A stretch of 64,000 bases of DNA, taken from Coffea arabica. Lineage: Eukaryota; Streptophyta; Magnoliopsida; Gentianales; Rubiaceae. The stretch spans positions 6,054,501-6,118,500 of the forward strand of contig NC_092323.1 in NCBI RefSeq assembly GCF_036785885.1. Reading direction: 5' to 3'. Within the stretch, counting starts at the first letter, position 1. Each line of letters begins with the position of its first letter. This document shows positions 11,176 to 24,541 of the stretch, piece by piece. The translations under genes were made by a program, and so were the position numbers. A model generated the notes under the pieces. The model was given only the letters and a program-made list of their open reading frames with translations. It had not been told where the DNA came from and ran no database searches.

Positions 11176-14100
11176 ATGGCCTCCATCACCTCCGTTGAAT
11201 TGAATTATCTCATCTTTCGTTATCTCCAAGAGTCAGGTCTATATCTTTTCTCCCTACCTAGTTTAATGGAGCGTTTTCAGCATGCTAGGGTTTGTGTTTC
11301 TTTCTCTTTTTTTTCCCCGTTTTTCTTTTCTTTTCGGTGGGTTTTCTTTTCCTTTTGTAATGTCATGCATGTAATGCTGTTAATTTTTTCAATTATGGTT
11401 GGGTAAATGACGCCCACATTAAGCTTTTTGTAGTGAAATTTTGTGCTAAAGTTTCTGATTAGGGCATGTCTAGCTGTGGTTAGTATTTCTGGGAGGTCCA
11501 TTTGGGTTCACATCAAGAAAAGTAAAGAACTTTATTGTTAATTACCTATAATTTGATTTATTTTTGGGTTAATCTTTGAAAAGAGGATAAAAGAGGGGGG
11601 AAATAAAGGATTAGGCCTTAATTGACTGTTAATTCAGAGTGATTTACTATTGGTTGATAGGTACTGGCTGGGTCTTTTTTCCTTTTCACCCTTCTGAAAT
11701 GCTTGAGAAATTTCACGCATCCCTCCTCTGTCTGTGCCCAAAATGAGAAAAAAAATGGAAGATTGAGGAAAAGAGGTTTCTCTTTGCTAAGCTGGAACAT
11801 GTTATAGCTGAAGTGGAAATGGTGATGATAACTTATTTAAGCTATTGTAGTTTAGTTTTATCTTATTTTTTAAATGAAGACGGTGTTTTTTTAAAGCCCC
11901 GTAAAGTACTTTCACAAAGTAGCTTATTCTTTTCAGAATATCTAACATAGTAGTATCCTTTCAATTTGTTAACCAAGTTTTTCAAAATTGAATTTTCATA
12001 AGCAATCCTTACAGATACAATTTTTTCTTATATACGCTTGTGAGATAGAAATGGATTTCCAATCTATCAAACAACTTTTTTTTTCCTTATAGGATTTAAT
12101 GCAGCTGTGAGGGCTTTATGGCCATTATTGTATGCAGCTAGATGTATTGAGTGCTGATACCAGTCAAAGTGTTTGATCACTTAAATGTCCAAAAAGTGAT
12201 CTGCAATAACATTACAAAATTAATAGTAATGGTTTAATAATTACTTTTTAGTTTCCATTTAATATTGTTAAAAAAAAAATGTGTCATTTCGTCAGTTTTG
12301 GACTTGTTGTTTGTCATAGGAACACATCTTAAGGTGCTCAGACACAGTGTTGTTTGTAACTGTGAACAGTAAAATATCCTCACTGGATTTACATGTCAGG
12401 ATCTGTTGATCCATATTCCAGAGTCTTGTCGAGATGCATGGCATCAACCTAGTACAATTTACCAGGGCTCAGTTAGACAGGAGGAAACTGGTTACAATGC
12501 TAAATGACCAGAGGAATCTCTAGCATATTTTGAATTTAATAGCAAACCTTCTGCAGGGACCAAGAGATTGGATCTAACCGTAAGAAGAATATTTGGTATA
12601 AATAATTCACTTCTTGGTCACTAACCCCCTAAGTCACTATGACTGCCCCCGATCAGTGCAATGGGATAGCAAAATATAGTTCAGTTTTTTAAATTACATC
12701 TTATTATTTGTAGTTAGTGGGATCTACACTGAACAGGATCACTCTCTGCTATACACAATAGATGGCATGATTTTCCAGGAGCCAAGTTTGGGAAAAAGGT
12801 GGAACTTATTGATTATTTGAGTCAAGACAAAGAAGAATGTCCGTGTTGTTATTTTTTCTTCTTCTCATGGATTGCAATAGACGCTTCTTTCTCTCTTCTT
12901 GTCTGTACATTTTGTCACTTGTTATACTTTTTGGCAGGTTTTACTCATTCAGCTTTTGCTTTTGGGTATGAGGCATGTATCAACAAGTGCCAGATTGATG
13001 GCAGTTTGGTTCCACCTGGAGCACTTGTCACTTTTGTACAAAAAGGACTTCAGTACTTAGAGATGGAAGCAAACTTGAGTAATGTTAGGATTGCAGGATT
13101 GCACTGCACTTGTTTGTTTCTTTATCAATTCCTAATTTAAGTTGGATGGATCTATAAATGTGTCATTTTGGCTTGATATAGAATTTGTTTTAAGCCTGCA
13201 GGCTGACTCTGATGTGGATGAGGATTTTTCATTTCTACAACCTCTCGATCTCATCACAAAGGATGTTTATGAGTTGCGTCGTACAATAAAGGAGAGGAGA
13301 AAGAATGAACTGAAAAAAACAAAGGAGAAAGAATTGGATAAGCAACATGAAGAAGCACATGGGCTGGTGAAAGATAGGGAAAAACAAGTGAGGAAAAGAG
13401 AGCGTGAAAAGGAGACAGAGCGAACAGAAGAGAAGCCAAGAGAAAAGGAGCATAGCTATCACAATGACAAAGAGGTTGATACCAATCATGAAGACCAGAA
13501 AAATGTTAGAAATGAAGAAAATGGGGTTTCTGGGGGTAAAGCTGCATAAACTTCTTCATTTCCATTGGGTTTTGGGATTTTGCATGTTAATTTGATGTGG
13601 ATTTGATACTTGAAGACTAGTCAAGTGCATGTGATATCTTGATATTATATCTATGCTGCAACTTAGAGGCAAAATGTTGTAGTTTTCTCTTGCCTTTTCT
13701 CTTATATTTTCTTTGCTTAAAGATAGTTGCCTTGGCATTTTGTCGGGCCATGGTCACTTATTCGATACAGTCAGGGATCTATAGTTATTCATACTACGAT
13801 TTATGATTTTTCTGTACATTTTCTTTGCATAAAGATTGTTGCCTTGACATTTTCCGGTGCTGTGGTCACTGATTCAATCCTGCCATGGATGTATAGTTAT
13901 TCATACTACAATTTATGCTTTTGTGGAAATTTTCCTTTCAAATTGAACCTGGTAGATTGATCCATTTACTCACCTGGTGCGAGCCACATTTCTTAAATTA
14001 TACATGAAAGTTATATATATTTTACTTAGATGGTTAGTTTTTTATCTAATCTTTTTAAAAAATTTTATTTCTTTACCATGTCCTAGTATTTAACTTTAAT

Positions 14101-17100
14101 CCACATTCTGGCCTTGGATAAACGTTAATAATTAAATCATGGATTTGGATTGGCATCTTTCTTGTTCCAGACACGTCATCTCTTGCATGGTCAAAAATCT
14201 GTCCACACTAATTGATTAATTTTCTGTAATTCTTATCAAATAGAAAGGGATTCTGTTAGCACAATTAGGCAGTCAAATGTTAGTATTCAGGAAACTGTGC
14301 TTATATTAAATGCTTAGTTCCTGCTTAGGTTTGATTTTCATAGTTTGGATTCTTTCCCACCAATTGCTGTTTTCTGATGCTGGTCAATTATCTGTAAGTG
14401 ATTTTTCTCTGTGATTGGCTATTGGACCAGAACCAATGGAAATCTCTACCACCTCTACATCTCAAATTGTTGAACTTACTAGCTGTGATGTCACGATTTT
14501 GGAAGGCCACACTTCTGAGGTTTGTTATTTCCTGAATTTTTCATGTTTGCAATTTTACTATCTTGTTCTATATTTCTTTCATATCAGTCCTGGTGATTTT
14601 CTTCTTTGTAGGTCTGTGCTTGTGCATGGAGCCCGTCAGGTTCACTCCTTGCATCAGGGTGGGTCTTCATGTTTCAGAACTTGTATTGGAGTGACATGTT
14701 TGTCTTTATTTAAGTTCCTAATAATTCTCAAGTTGAATCAATTTTTGGTTAACTGGCTATATTGCTATAGTTGTCAGTTTGCTTCTAGGAGAAGGTTGTC
14801 ATTTGTATTCTATAGCTATGGCAGGGAAATGACAGTTAATTTTTGCTGATTTAGGTCATATTTTCAAGTAGTAGTTGCTGAATTAGGTCATCTTTTCATG
14901 TAGTAGTTTCTGAATTAGCTGTTTGTCTCCATGTTTAGTTGGCCTGCTTATAGTCACAAGGAACAAAATTGGTGAAGAAAATTTATCTTGGAAATATTGG
15001 TACTTAATTTGAAGACTTTTCTTGGGATTGGTTGTTTGTTTCAAACTAGGTGCTTGTATTCAAAGAAGAGTAACTAATTTTAACAGTATAGTGCCAATAA
15101 GAATTTAGAATATCAGGCAAATGCCTTACACTAGTTATACAGGGAAACTTTTTATTCGTTTGTTGGGGACTCCATAGTTAGACCCCCTTTAAGCAGTTTC
15201 TTAAATAAGTTCCTCCCTTTGTGAGTAACAGTTTTCAGCATAAACAGCTACTTGTACTGGCTTAGGAAATGATATTATAATGTAGTTACTTTTCAACTTT
15301 TGCTTGCAGGCATAAATTTACCTGTGTCTTTTTTGCAATTTCAGGTAAAATACTAGAGTTTGTTCTGTGTAGCTCTTAGCAAATTTTATTTGGTTGCACA
15401 GTGAGAGTCCAATTTTTACTGTTGATACTTATCGGCTGCACATCCACATTGGGGAAGTCCTATCTAGGCCATTCTTTTACAGCTATTCTGTGGCTTTCTA
15501 TTATCTTTTTTTTTTTGGATGAATATTTTCCAAATTTTAAAATTGTGTTTTCATTATCTTTCTCTTCTTGAAATAAATTGGGGTCAACTTAGCTTGGCAA
15601 ATAATCATCTAATTCATTAAACCAGAGTCTTTTCCTGTGTATACATAGGGTACCCTTTGCACAGCTGTAAGAATTATCATTGGTAACGGTAACAACCACA
15701 CTTGCAGTGTTCCGAGCCTCCTTATTGAAATTCTTCTTATGTTGTGGCTGATTGTTTTATGCAACCAGATCTGGAGATTCAACAGCGCGGATTTGGAGAA
15801 TTGGTGATGGGACCAATCAATCAAGTTCACAAAATGGTCCTGCTGGTGAAATAGTATTGCTGCATGTAAAAGCTAAAACAAATGAGAAAAGCAAAGATGT
15901 CACAGCTATTGATTGGAATGTGAGTATTAAATTTTTTTGGATTGGTTTCTCGTTATTGCTTAACATCCTATCAATTTAATTGATTACTTAATGCCCTGAG
16001 AAAGAGGAGTAATGCAAGCAAAGTAGGCACCACAGAGTGACTTTCAGGTCCAGGGATACCTTTTTATATCTTTATACTGGGTTAAAATCTCTCTGTCAAA
16101 TTAGACTAGTGATCTATTACATTTCTCTTAGAAGGGGTTGCTTTCAAGGGCACCTCCTGGTTGCTATCGGTTGGTGACTTATCTGGACTCATGATTATGT
16201 CTTTGGAAAGGCTTTACTGTCTGTAACTAAAAGCTTATATAAACCAAACAATCTTCTATTCCTTATTCCCACTTTAGCCTGTTCTTCACTTGTTTGTTCC
16301 TATATGCTCCAAACCTTCAAGACCTGGATTCTCATGCCTAAGTCAGTTTTCTGCTTTCATTCTTAGATTGATGGGACGCTGCTAGCAACAGGTTCTTATG
16401 ATGGGCAAGCTAGAATTTGGAGCACAGATGGTGAGATATTTGGCTGGTCCTTTTGTTATGTCATTGGTAGTGGAAATTATGCTCTTTATGTTGTTTTCTG
16501 TTCAAGATATTGCATTTAGAATTTTAGATTCTAATTTTGCCTTTCTGGAATTGTCTCAAGCTTATAGTAAGTGTACATAATCCTGCGCTTTCAGGTGAAC
16601 TGAAAAGTACTTTAACCAGACACAAGGGACCCATTTTCTCCTTGAAATGGAACAAGAAATGTGACTATATTGTTACTGGAAGCTGTGACAAGACTGCAGT
16701 TGTATGGGACGTAAAAACTGAGGGATTCAAACAACAGTTTGAGTTCCATTCAGGTGCTGTGTTGTTAATTTTGTCCTTGAGAAATCATTTCTTTGTGGAG
16801 CAGTTTTAGCATAATTGCCAACACCTTTAAATGTGTTTCTTTGTAGGCCCAATACTAGATGTTGACTGGAGAAATAATGTTTCTTTTGCAACCAGCTCCA
16901 CTGACCATATGATCTATGTGTGCAAGATTGGAGAGACTTCACCAATAAAAACCTTCTCTGATCATCAGGTTTGCACTCACAATTTGGGCCCCTGCAATTG
17001 TGAATTTGTTTTTCCTAGTTACTACAGGTCATGTTTGCATTTTATACAAATCTCAGACTTATTATCATTGTTGCAATGCCTAGAAAATCTTACAAAAGGT

Positions 17101-19703
17101 TCAAAGTTTGCCTAGCAGTTTCAGTTTTATAGTTGGGGCTTGCCAGTTTTGTTAGGCAATCTTAACTTTGGAAGTTTGTTTAGCTTTGCTCTTGTGGTAT
17201 TCTGATTGGACTGTGAGGTTTATCAGATGGAGGTAAGCGTAGCATAAAACTTTTGAAGAAGCTGATGCCTCTGCCTCGACAATTTTGATTTCAGGGTGAA
17301 GTTAATTGTCTCAAGTGGGATCCAACTGGTACGTTGTTGGCATCCTGCTCCGATGATGTCACTGCAAAGGTTTAATATGGCTCCCTTTTCCCTCGATAAA
17401 TGTGTTCTTTGCTTCCTCATTTGTCATGAAATTAGAAAGCTCTTCAACACAGTTAGAATATTTGTAGCCTCATTCTTTTCTGTAACCTTTAGTCGAGGGT
17501 CTTTTTTTTTTTGCTTAGGAATGGCACTGTCTTAAGTTATGATCCCATACAGCTAAGTAATATACATGCGTATTTCATGCGAAATGTGTGAGTTTATAAG
17601 TTCCCCAACAAAAATACACATAGACTTGCACGTTTTCTGTAAGATATTCCGATATTCTCTTCAACGGCGTGGGAGTCATATTGCAGATATGGAGCCTGAA
17701 GCAGGACAAGTGCATTCATGATTTTAAGGAACATGATAAAGTACTACTCTTTTTGAATTCTGCTAAAATTCACATTCTTTAGCTCTTGCATTCCATTTGA
17801 ATCTCATTTGTGTCATCTGTTAATTACAGGAGATATATACTATCAGATGGAGTCCCACCGGACCTGGCACAAATAATCCAAATCTGCCGTTATTGTTGGC
17901 AAGGTTGCTTTAAATGGTTATACTGTGCACTTGTAGCTTTTCATGATTTTCAATTATCAACTACGTTGTCTGATGCTGATGATTATTAACCGCAATGCAA
18001 TTTTAAAATAAGAAGCTCATGGAAATTGTTTTTCATTAGAAAGCATTTCCATTTAGTGCATCTGATTCTCTGTATTGCTGTGTCTCCTGAAACGCGCATC
18101 ACAGGGGGAATGCCCTTTTTAAAGTAGAAATTATGGGGTGCTTTTTTTAAAAGAATTTGGTGAAAATTTTAGTCAGGAAGCCTGATTTGGGCTCTTGAGT
18201 CCTGTTCCCTCTATTTGATGATTAATGGGCTTCCACCCTCAAATGCAAGTTTAGGACTTTTGCATTCACTCTGTCTGGTCAAGAGTGGTTTGATAAGATA
18301 CATTAGGCTTTTTATTTATTTATTTTAAATAATGGGACTTATATTTATCCTTTGGCATTGTTAACCATGTATTTATCCTTCGGCATTGTTAATCTGTCCA
18401 GAGTGAGATTACAGCTGGCATCTTTTCATGGATGGAGTGTAGTAAGGGGGATGCCATATAAAACTATTTTCATTTTTAAATGTTTAGGCATCCTGAGAAG
18501 GGCCTAAATTAAGATAAATCAGTTTATTTACTTGGTATTCGAATATGATTTATTGAAAAATAAAATTATCATTCATACACTAGAGTTAGTGGAATCGGAT
18601 CTTGGTCAAGGAATTGTTCCTTTGCAAGAAACATGCACTAGCTTCTGCAGACAGTAGATCAGTTTATGATTATATGAATGCCAACCTATTTTTTATATAT
18701 TATTTGACTTTTCTTTGTTTTTCTCCTTGTTTATATGTAATATGCTATTGGGCTAAGTAACTAGGTGAAGTGGTTTTAGGATGAAAAGTGCTATTTTTCT
18801 TGCAAAGACTTGTAGAATAAAATCTGCTCACCCATTCCCACCTGCAGTGCATCATTTGACTCAACAGTTAAGCTATGGGATGTTGAACAGGGGAGACTTC
18901 TCTGCAGCCTGACTGGTCACAGGTGCAAAACCTCTAAAATCTTTTGTCTGTTGCATTGTAGGTGCAGGCATTACAAAGCAGAATAGGGATTTAATGTTTT
19001 GTATCGCATAATCACATTGTTCTTTGGGTAGAGAGTTCACTAAATATCATGATAATTTAAGGAGAAATTTGGAACAATTACAATTTGTGTACCTAGAGGC
19101 AATTTACCTAGGTATAGAATCACTCAGGCTCTTTGCAGTTTATCTCACCTTCTGATCTAAAGCATGGGTATATAGTGCATGCCACTAACAGTCTGAATAT
19201 ATTGGAGATGTTTCTAAAGTATTAGTTTCTGACTTCCAGGGCTTGGATCAGTTACCTTCTAAATGTAAAACAAATTTCATCTTTATAAAATTGTTCAATT
19301 CTTGAAAGTTTTTGAGTTTTTAGAGATTAATTGTTACTAGCTTATTGATCTGATGAGTTTACCTTGTTTTAGAAATGCTCAAAGGTCTATGTGGGGGAAA
19401 CATCTTTGTTGATTCTTGCTTTTTGACCACATACTTGTGCATCTGGGTGTATAACTACAGCAGCATTTTGATTGGATTGGCAGGGAACCTGTGTACTCTG
19501 TTGCTTTTAGCCCAAATGGTGAGTACCTGGCCAGTGGCTCTCTTGACAAGAGTGTGCTCATTTGGTCCCTGAAAGAAAGCAAGATTATCAAAAGATATAC
19601 TGGCAATGGAGGCATATTCGAAGTCTGCTGGAACAAGGAAGGTGATAAAATTGCTGCTTGTTTTGCCAATAACGTAGTTTGCGTTTTGGATTTCAGAAGG
19701 TAG
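11176..19703 (+). CDS. HOS15: HOS15 / TBL1-type LisH-WD40 transcriptional co-repressor
   Basis: Fourteen exons join in frame with GT-AG introns: 11176-11236, 12938-13083, 13202-13535, 14431-14519, 14612-14658, 15769-15919, 16367-16430, 16595-16753, 16847-16968, 17295-17369, 17687-17740, 17830-17903, 18848-18922 and 19484-19703, giving 556 residues. Residues 5-38 are a LisH motif (SVELNYLIFRYLQESGFTHS). Residues about 90-165 are a Lys/Glu/Arg-rich coiled-coil linker, shorter than I recall for Arabidopsis HOS15. The rest is a run of WD40 repeats (DGTLLATGSYDGQARIWS, PVYSVAFSPNGEYLASGSLD) ending VCVLDFRR. Members act in nuclear histone-deacetylase co-repressor complexes and as ubiquitin-ligase receptors, with roles in cold response and flowering. 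The gene looks intact; intron 1 is 1.7 kb. Confidence 0.93.
13711..13935. repeat. Two-copy tandem repeat inside HOS15 intron 3
   Basis: A unit of about 113 bp starting CTTTGC is repeated once in direct orientation (about 13711 and 13824), with several mismatches. It lies wholly within the intron between exons 3 and 4, so coding is unaffected. Confidence 0.7.
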
Positions 19704-20734
19704 GATGAAGCATTTTTTAGATGATCTAATTCACAATTGAAAGTCATGGACATAGTCTGGAAGGGGGAAGAGTTTCACTGATTTCAAGGTTGATTTACCA
19801 TGTAGATGTGTGGTTTCATTGTCTAACCCAGAAACTGATATGCTCTGAGGTAATTGGCGAGCAGTCATGTACAGATTAGAGTGAACCATGAATAGTTAGT
19901 TAGAGAAGTTCCCTTGGATAGACTCTAAATTTTTTTTTTTAAATTTTAGCCTTTTAGGTCTAAATACTACTAGCTTTTTAGTTTCATTGGTTGTTGAAAA
20001 TTTAAAATTGCTCGTCATGTAGTTGGATGGATGTTTGTGCTGCAGAATTTGATTCATTTCATGTCTAATTCAAGATTAGAAAGCGTTGCAACCTTTACAT
20101 AAATCTGAAGTAGACATAGTTGATGAGCTTAGTCTATGTTGAGCTCTCACGTATGGTATAATTTTCTTTGTTGAACGCTTGGATAGATTCGGTCTATATA
20201 AATCTAGTGGCTCAAAATTTGTCACATTATCTCACCAACTTAACTCAAGTTCTGAAGACTTGACAAAGTATGGGTCACTAGACCTACAAGACTAGGTCTA
20301 TCCAAGGTTTTACCCTTTTCTGCTGTTCGCCATAAGTAAAAATGCTGACATTACAAGATTTGTCAATCTAAAGATATTCTGTTCTACCCCATCTTTTCTA
20401 TTATAAATATAAATCTAAAACCAAACCAGCAGCCTGCGGTGGCTGAGCTGTGATGTAAGACATCGAAGCTATAACCAGCTCCTTAGTGATTTTATTATCT
20501 TTCCGACTCACTACGCCTTGGTTGTGTACGTTATAGAAGACTAAAGTAAAATTCAGAACTAACAGGAGCGACTACCTACTATGGAAGTTCTACCGTCACT
20601 GTGAATATTGCAAATCTAAGTAGCAGGATTCAGGTGGTATGGATAATCCCATCCAGGCATGGTTTTCTCTGTTTCTCCTCAACTCCCACTGTATATTTGC
20701 ACCTGGGGAAACGATAACAGTTCTCAAAGGATCG
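19704..20734. other. Convergent 3' region between HOS15 and GT47-a
   Basis: Holds the 3' untranslated regions of two genes facing each other. No coding signal is visible beyond their stops. It marks the boundary between the single-copy genes and the GT47/TBL array. Confidence 0.5.
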
Positions 20735-22330
20735 TTACCTTGTCAGTACATTCTCATCATCTTCGTCATCTTTCCACTCTTCATTCCATATTTTTTCGTA
20801 CCTGAGCTTTCCCAGAACACCTTCAACGGCAATCTCAAAAGCATCTCCAATACTCTCTGACGGATCTTTAGGCCTAGCATACACAAGACTTGGTACAGTC
20901 TCGATCACTTTCTCTCTCATCTTCCTCACCTCCTCTTTGCTATACCCCTCCAACACTTTCCTTATCGACTTCCCTTTCCTCACGTCCTCATGGTCTATGT
21001 AGACCGAGTAACTCTTGGGTTTCCCCGGCAAGAACCATTGGTACTGATCATAAGCCGTTCTCTTCCAGAAAAACACCGGGATTGAACCTGCCACCATGCA
21101 ATCAAAAACCCCTCTCCTCGTATAGCTATCGCCTTTGGGCTGTAAACAGAAATGGGAACTCAAGGAAGCCTTCAACACCACCGACGAACCGTTGTTGCAG
21201 GGAGTCAGGGCGCAGTCCACAACATGGCAAGCCGTCGACTCGTTGTAGCAATAACTCAGCAGTAATGACCTAAAATCGTCGTCTAAGCTGCCGTGTGAGG
21301 CCCCGATGAACGTGAACAAACTGGTGCGGTTTTGTTTGCGCAGGAAGCTTTGCCATTGGAGGATCTGTTTCTTGGAGTGAGGGTGGAATCCAGTTGGGTA
21401 AGGTACGCTGATATCCAGGTCGATCCCGGGGGCTTTCTCCAGGTTGAAGCGCATGACTTTCTCCATCTCCGGCAAGTTGAGGAAGCTGGAGCCCCACTCT
21501 CTTCCCGGATCGGATAACCGGCGGAAATCCCATGTGATGCGGCCCAGCGTGATGAAATGATCCGAGCCCTTGTTCTTCTGCCAGTAGGTTTGGTTCTTGA
21601 CCCACTTGAGGAACATATTGCAATGCCAATCACGCTTGGCAGTGTCGTTGATCCAGAGGTACTTGGCAACCGCCAGTCCAGCGTAGAAGGGCATGTAGAA
21701 CGCCGTAGCAGACTCTGGCTCCCGAGTTCTGCACCTGTAGTTTAACATGCGGTAGTGAAAGATAAGTTCTAAAGAGAATTGGTTGGTACGGTACCAGGCC
21801 GGAACGAAATTATCCGGCAGAATTCCGGCGAGCTCAACGGCGTCTTTGCCGTAGCCGTCGTTGGGACCAATGCCGCATTGCCATCTCCACGGATGAAGAT
21901 CGTTGCATTCGGAAAGCACCAAGTCCTTGGTGAACATAGAAGGGATGTCGTAGATGTAGACCCTGCCGGACTGGCATTCCGGGTCATCGGGAATGGAAGG
22001 CCTGTTGCTGCGTTGGTCACGGACATCACTTTCGGTAGGGAAGCGATGCTGGATAAAATGGGGTTGGTTCGTTGCTGGGGGCTTAGGGGAAAGAGAGAGC
22101 GGTGCAGAACGAGTGATGAAAAGAATGAGAGCTTGGACAGAGAGAAAGGCGGCTAAGAGCCAGAATCGAGGGTTGGCAGAGATGTGGGTGTGGAGGAAAT
22201 TGAAGGTGGTGGCGTTCTTCATGGGAAGGTGGTGTTCAGGGGTTTTGGGTTTCTTTAAATTATGGAGGTCCGACGAATAAGATGATGATGATGATGATGA
22301 GATTGGGTTGTTGGAGCAGGCCGGAAGCAT
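20735..22330 (-). CDS. GT47-a: XLT2-like xyloglucan side-chain glycosyltransferase
   Basis: A single exon of 531 residues with the type II Golgi layout: short Ser-rich cytosolic tail, membrane anchor at about 56-73, Pro-rich stem, then an exostosin/GT47 domain from about 118. Family marks include GRVYIYDIP (122-130), RCRTREPESATAFYMPFYAG (199-218), GRITWDFRR (263-271), YPTGFHP (311-317) and LQPKGDSYTRR (396-406) before FDCMVAGSIPVFFW. The CRT-EPESATAFY block resembles XLT2 rather than MUR3. XLT2 adds galactose to the second xylosyl branch of xyloglucan; asterid relatives add arabinofuranose or beta-xylose, so the sugar donor cannot be read from sequence. It is the most diverged of the four GT47 genes here. 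Its Asp/Glu-rich tail (WKDDEDDENV) is unusual. Confidence 0.87.
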   Translation of the reverse strand: MLPACSNNPISSSSSSSYSSDLHNLKKPKTPEHHLPMKNATTFNFLHTHISANPRFWLLAAFLSVQALILFITRSAPLSLSPKPPATNQPHFIQHRFPTESDVRDQRSNRPSIPDDPECQSGRVYIYDIPSMFTKDLVLSECNDLHPWRWQCGIGPNDGYGKDAVELAGILPDNFVPAWYRTNQFSLELIFHYRMLNYRCRTREPESATAFYMPFYAGLAVAKYLWINDTAKRDWHCNMFLKWVKNQTYWQKNKGSDHFITLGRITWDFRRLSDPGREWGSSFLNLPEMEKVMRFNLEKAPGIDLDISVPYPTGFHPHSKKQILQWQSFLRKQNRTSLFTFIGASHGSLDDDFRSLLLSYCYNESTACHVVDCALTPCNNGSSVVLKASLSSHFCLQPKGDSYTRRGVFDCMVAGSIPVFFWKRTAYDQYQWFLPGKPKSYSVYIDHEDVRKGKSIRKVLEGYSKEEVRKMREKVIETVPSLVYARPKDPSESIGDAFEIAVEGVLGKLRYEKIWNEEWKDDEDDENVLTR

Positions 22331-23047
22331 TTTTCTTATAAATTTTTTTGGACGTGGTGGTGGGAAAGAAGTGGAAATGTTAGCAGGTATGGGAGCTACT
22401 GACTAGGGAGTGATTGAGGGCGGATGTGGGTTCTGATATCGTGAGGGAGGTTTCCACCGACAGAGACAAGGTATAGTTTTATTGGTTCATGCATTTGACG
22501 ATGCTCTACTACTTTGTCCAGCACACGTTAGTCGTCTAAAACTAAAAGATTTTAGGAAGATTTGGGGGTAAAGTGAAATGAAATGTGCTCATTCACCATT
22601 AATTATTCACCAGCAATGTCCCTCTCCCAACACCCCCAGTTTAACCTTCAATCACTACCCAGTGACTATGGTACTAGCAGGGTAAGTTTCCTTATTCGGA
22701 CTGATATTCTTTTATTAGAAATCGAAGGACTGGTGATTACCCCCTTTTTGTTCTTTTGCTTGGGCAATGAAAGGGAGGGAAGGAAACCCGCCGTAAAGAG
22801 CACGCAAGTCTTATCCTTTAGTAGTTATTTATTTATTTTTCTTGTTTTCTCAAATAGTCGTAAAATTTTTCTTAACAAGGGAACTTTAAACGAGGCTCCT
22901 CCTCCGAGTTGGTTCGGTTGGCGTTGGGATTGTCTAGTTAGATCTTGGTACCTTGTGGTCAGGTTTGATTCCTTCTGTCGTCTTGTATATTTTTTGGGTC
23001 GGGGTGCATATGCGCAGGAAAATTAGTTTGGTAAAAGGTTGGAACAC
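22331..23047. other. GT47-a promoter side and spacer, with a possible SINE remnant
   Basis: Upstream region of GT47-a. At about 22905-23035 (plus strand) an A-box-like and a B-box-like (GGTTTGATTCC) motif about 55 bases apart resemble a degraded tRNA-derived SINE. No tail or target duplication was found. Confidence 0.3.
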
Positions 23048-23220
23048 TAGGGTTTGTTTGGATTGGCTTTTATTTCTTCAAATATATTTGTTTACATCAT
23101 CATTACAATTTTCAATACACCTTTTTACCTTCTCAATTACCTTTTTATCTCACATACATCACATCATAAAAAGTGCTACAGTAAAAATATCTCAAATAAC
23201 TTACAATCCAAACAAACTAG
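23048..23220. mobile_element. MITE, copy 2 (TTTGTTTGGATT ends)
   Basis: Terminal inverted repeat GTTTGTTTGGATT on the left and AATCCAAACAAAC on the right. The interior contains TTTTATCTCACATACATCAC followed by CATCATAAAAAGTGCTACAG. The same interior occurs inverted in the element at 34179-34346, so both are copies of one family. CTAG borders both ends and may be a target duplication or part of the terminal repeat. Confidence 0.75.
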
Positions 23221-24246
23221 ACTGCCACCCTTGTCATCCATCTCGGGACTAAGTTTGTCCTTTTAAATCATCCGGTTGGTACTATATTTACTATCTCCTG
23301 TGCTGGCGCCACAGGATAGGACTTGTACTTGTTTGCAATTCTGTAGCTTCCAACGGATCTGGGGGAAATAGTAACTACTCCTGCTACTACTATAAGAAGT
23401 TAATGCACTATTCGAAAAGAAGACTTGACTTCGCCCGGTGGGCGGCGGCTGTGGGTTGACAAAGAAAATTCTGGAGCCCCGCTGATGAAGGCGTGAGTGC
23501 GTGGGGTGTTTCCCCTTTGGTCGACTCATTTCCTGAAATTATGGCTTAAAGTTTCCATTACAGATTACACTACCAAAATTCAGGAGGAATTAAAAAAAAT
23601 TTATTGTACTCCATCTTAAAAAACATCATGGACATGGACGTGGGCTTAAAAATACGTCCTCCTCTTCTCTGATACGCTGTTTGTTCAAAGCATTGAATGT
23701 TTACCACTTATCCCCACCACGCTCTTCTTTTCTTTCTTTTTCTGCTTTTGAGGCGCTCTGTATCTTTAACGTGAGTTGGAAAACTTTCATTAAAATGCAG
23801 ACGAAACATTCAAGTGTGATCTGCCTGAGGAAAAAGTTACCCATGGAGAAATTGTTTTTTGGCTGGAAATGATTTGTCAGAACAGAAAACATAACACCAC
23901 AGACCAACAGAAGAAGAATATTATTATGTGACGTTCGTTGAAGCACTAATTTAACCAAGCCTTCTGGAGCTTAAAAATTAAAAAAAAAAAAATTGACTTT
24001 CAAATGCAAAAGCTCGCGTGTCTTTTCTCTTTCAAATACTGGGTTGTAGCCCTGAGCTGATGATGAAGCCCAACAAAAAAGTCGGCCTCAAATTACGAAG
24101 GCTGACCATGGCCCAAAGTTCTCTAACGGGCTTGAGCTAAGTCTGCCCCAATAAGTATACATCTCCTGGTCATTTTTACATTTTTGTGAGCCTTCTGGAA
24201 CACTGGGCTTTACTCGCCGTCCATTGCCCGCCAAAGCTCTTTTTTC

Positions 24247-24278
<32 letters not shown>

Positions 24279-24541
24279 GCTGACACCAATGCAAAACTGA
24301 CATTCTTATTAACAGAAAAGTTACGAAGCCCTAGCTGAAACAGCTAACTTATGGGCATGGTACATTGTTCTAGTCGTTGAAATACAAATCGATGAGCGTG
24401 TTCGAATATGAGTATTTTTAAATTAATGTGATGTATGTAAAATAAAAAATATATTTATAATAAAAAAATCATGTACGTAAATTTGTGTACCTTGCTATCT
24501 TGAAATAGTGCCACGACGCTTTCATGGCCTTTGGAATATTA
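23221..24541. other. Intergenic spacer
   Basis: No supported gene. Contains an A-run at 24248-24272 and smaller homopolymers; the remaining open frames are short and low in complexity. Confidence 0.4.

Noticed and set aside
11176-11406. A 76-codon reading of HOS15 exon 1 running into intron 1
   Set aside because: The LisH frame continues properly only after splicing at 11236 to 12938; the read-through part is T-rich intron.
21779-22280. Plus-strand open frames opposite GT47-a
   Set aside because: Antisense shadows of the conserved GT47 N-terminal coding region with no domain of their own.
22583-23026. A 147-codon plus-strand open frame upstream of GT47-a
   Set aside because: Codon use and composition are not gene-like, no domain is recognisable, and part overlaps a SINE-like tRNA signature and borders a MITE.
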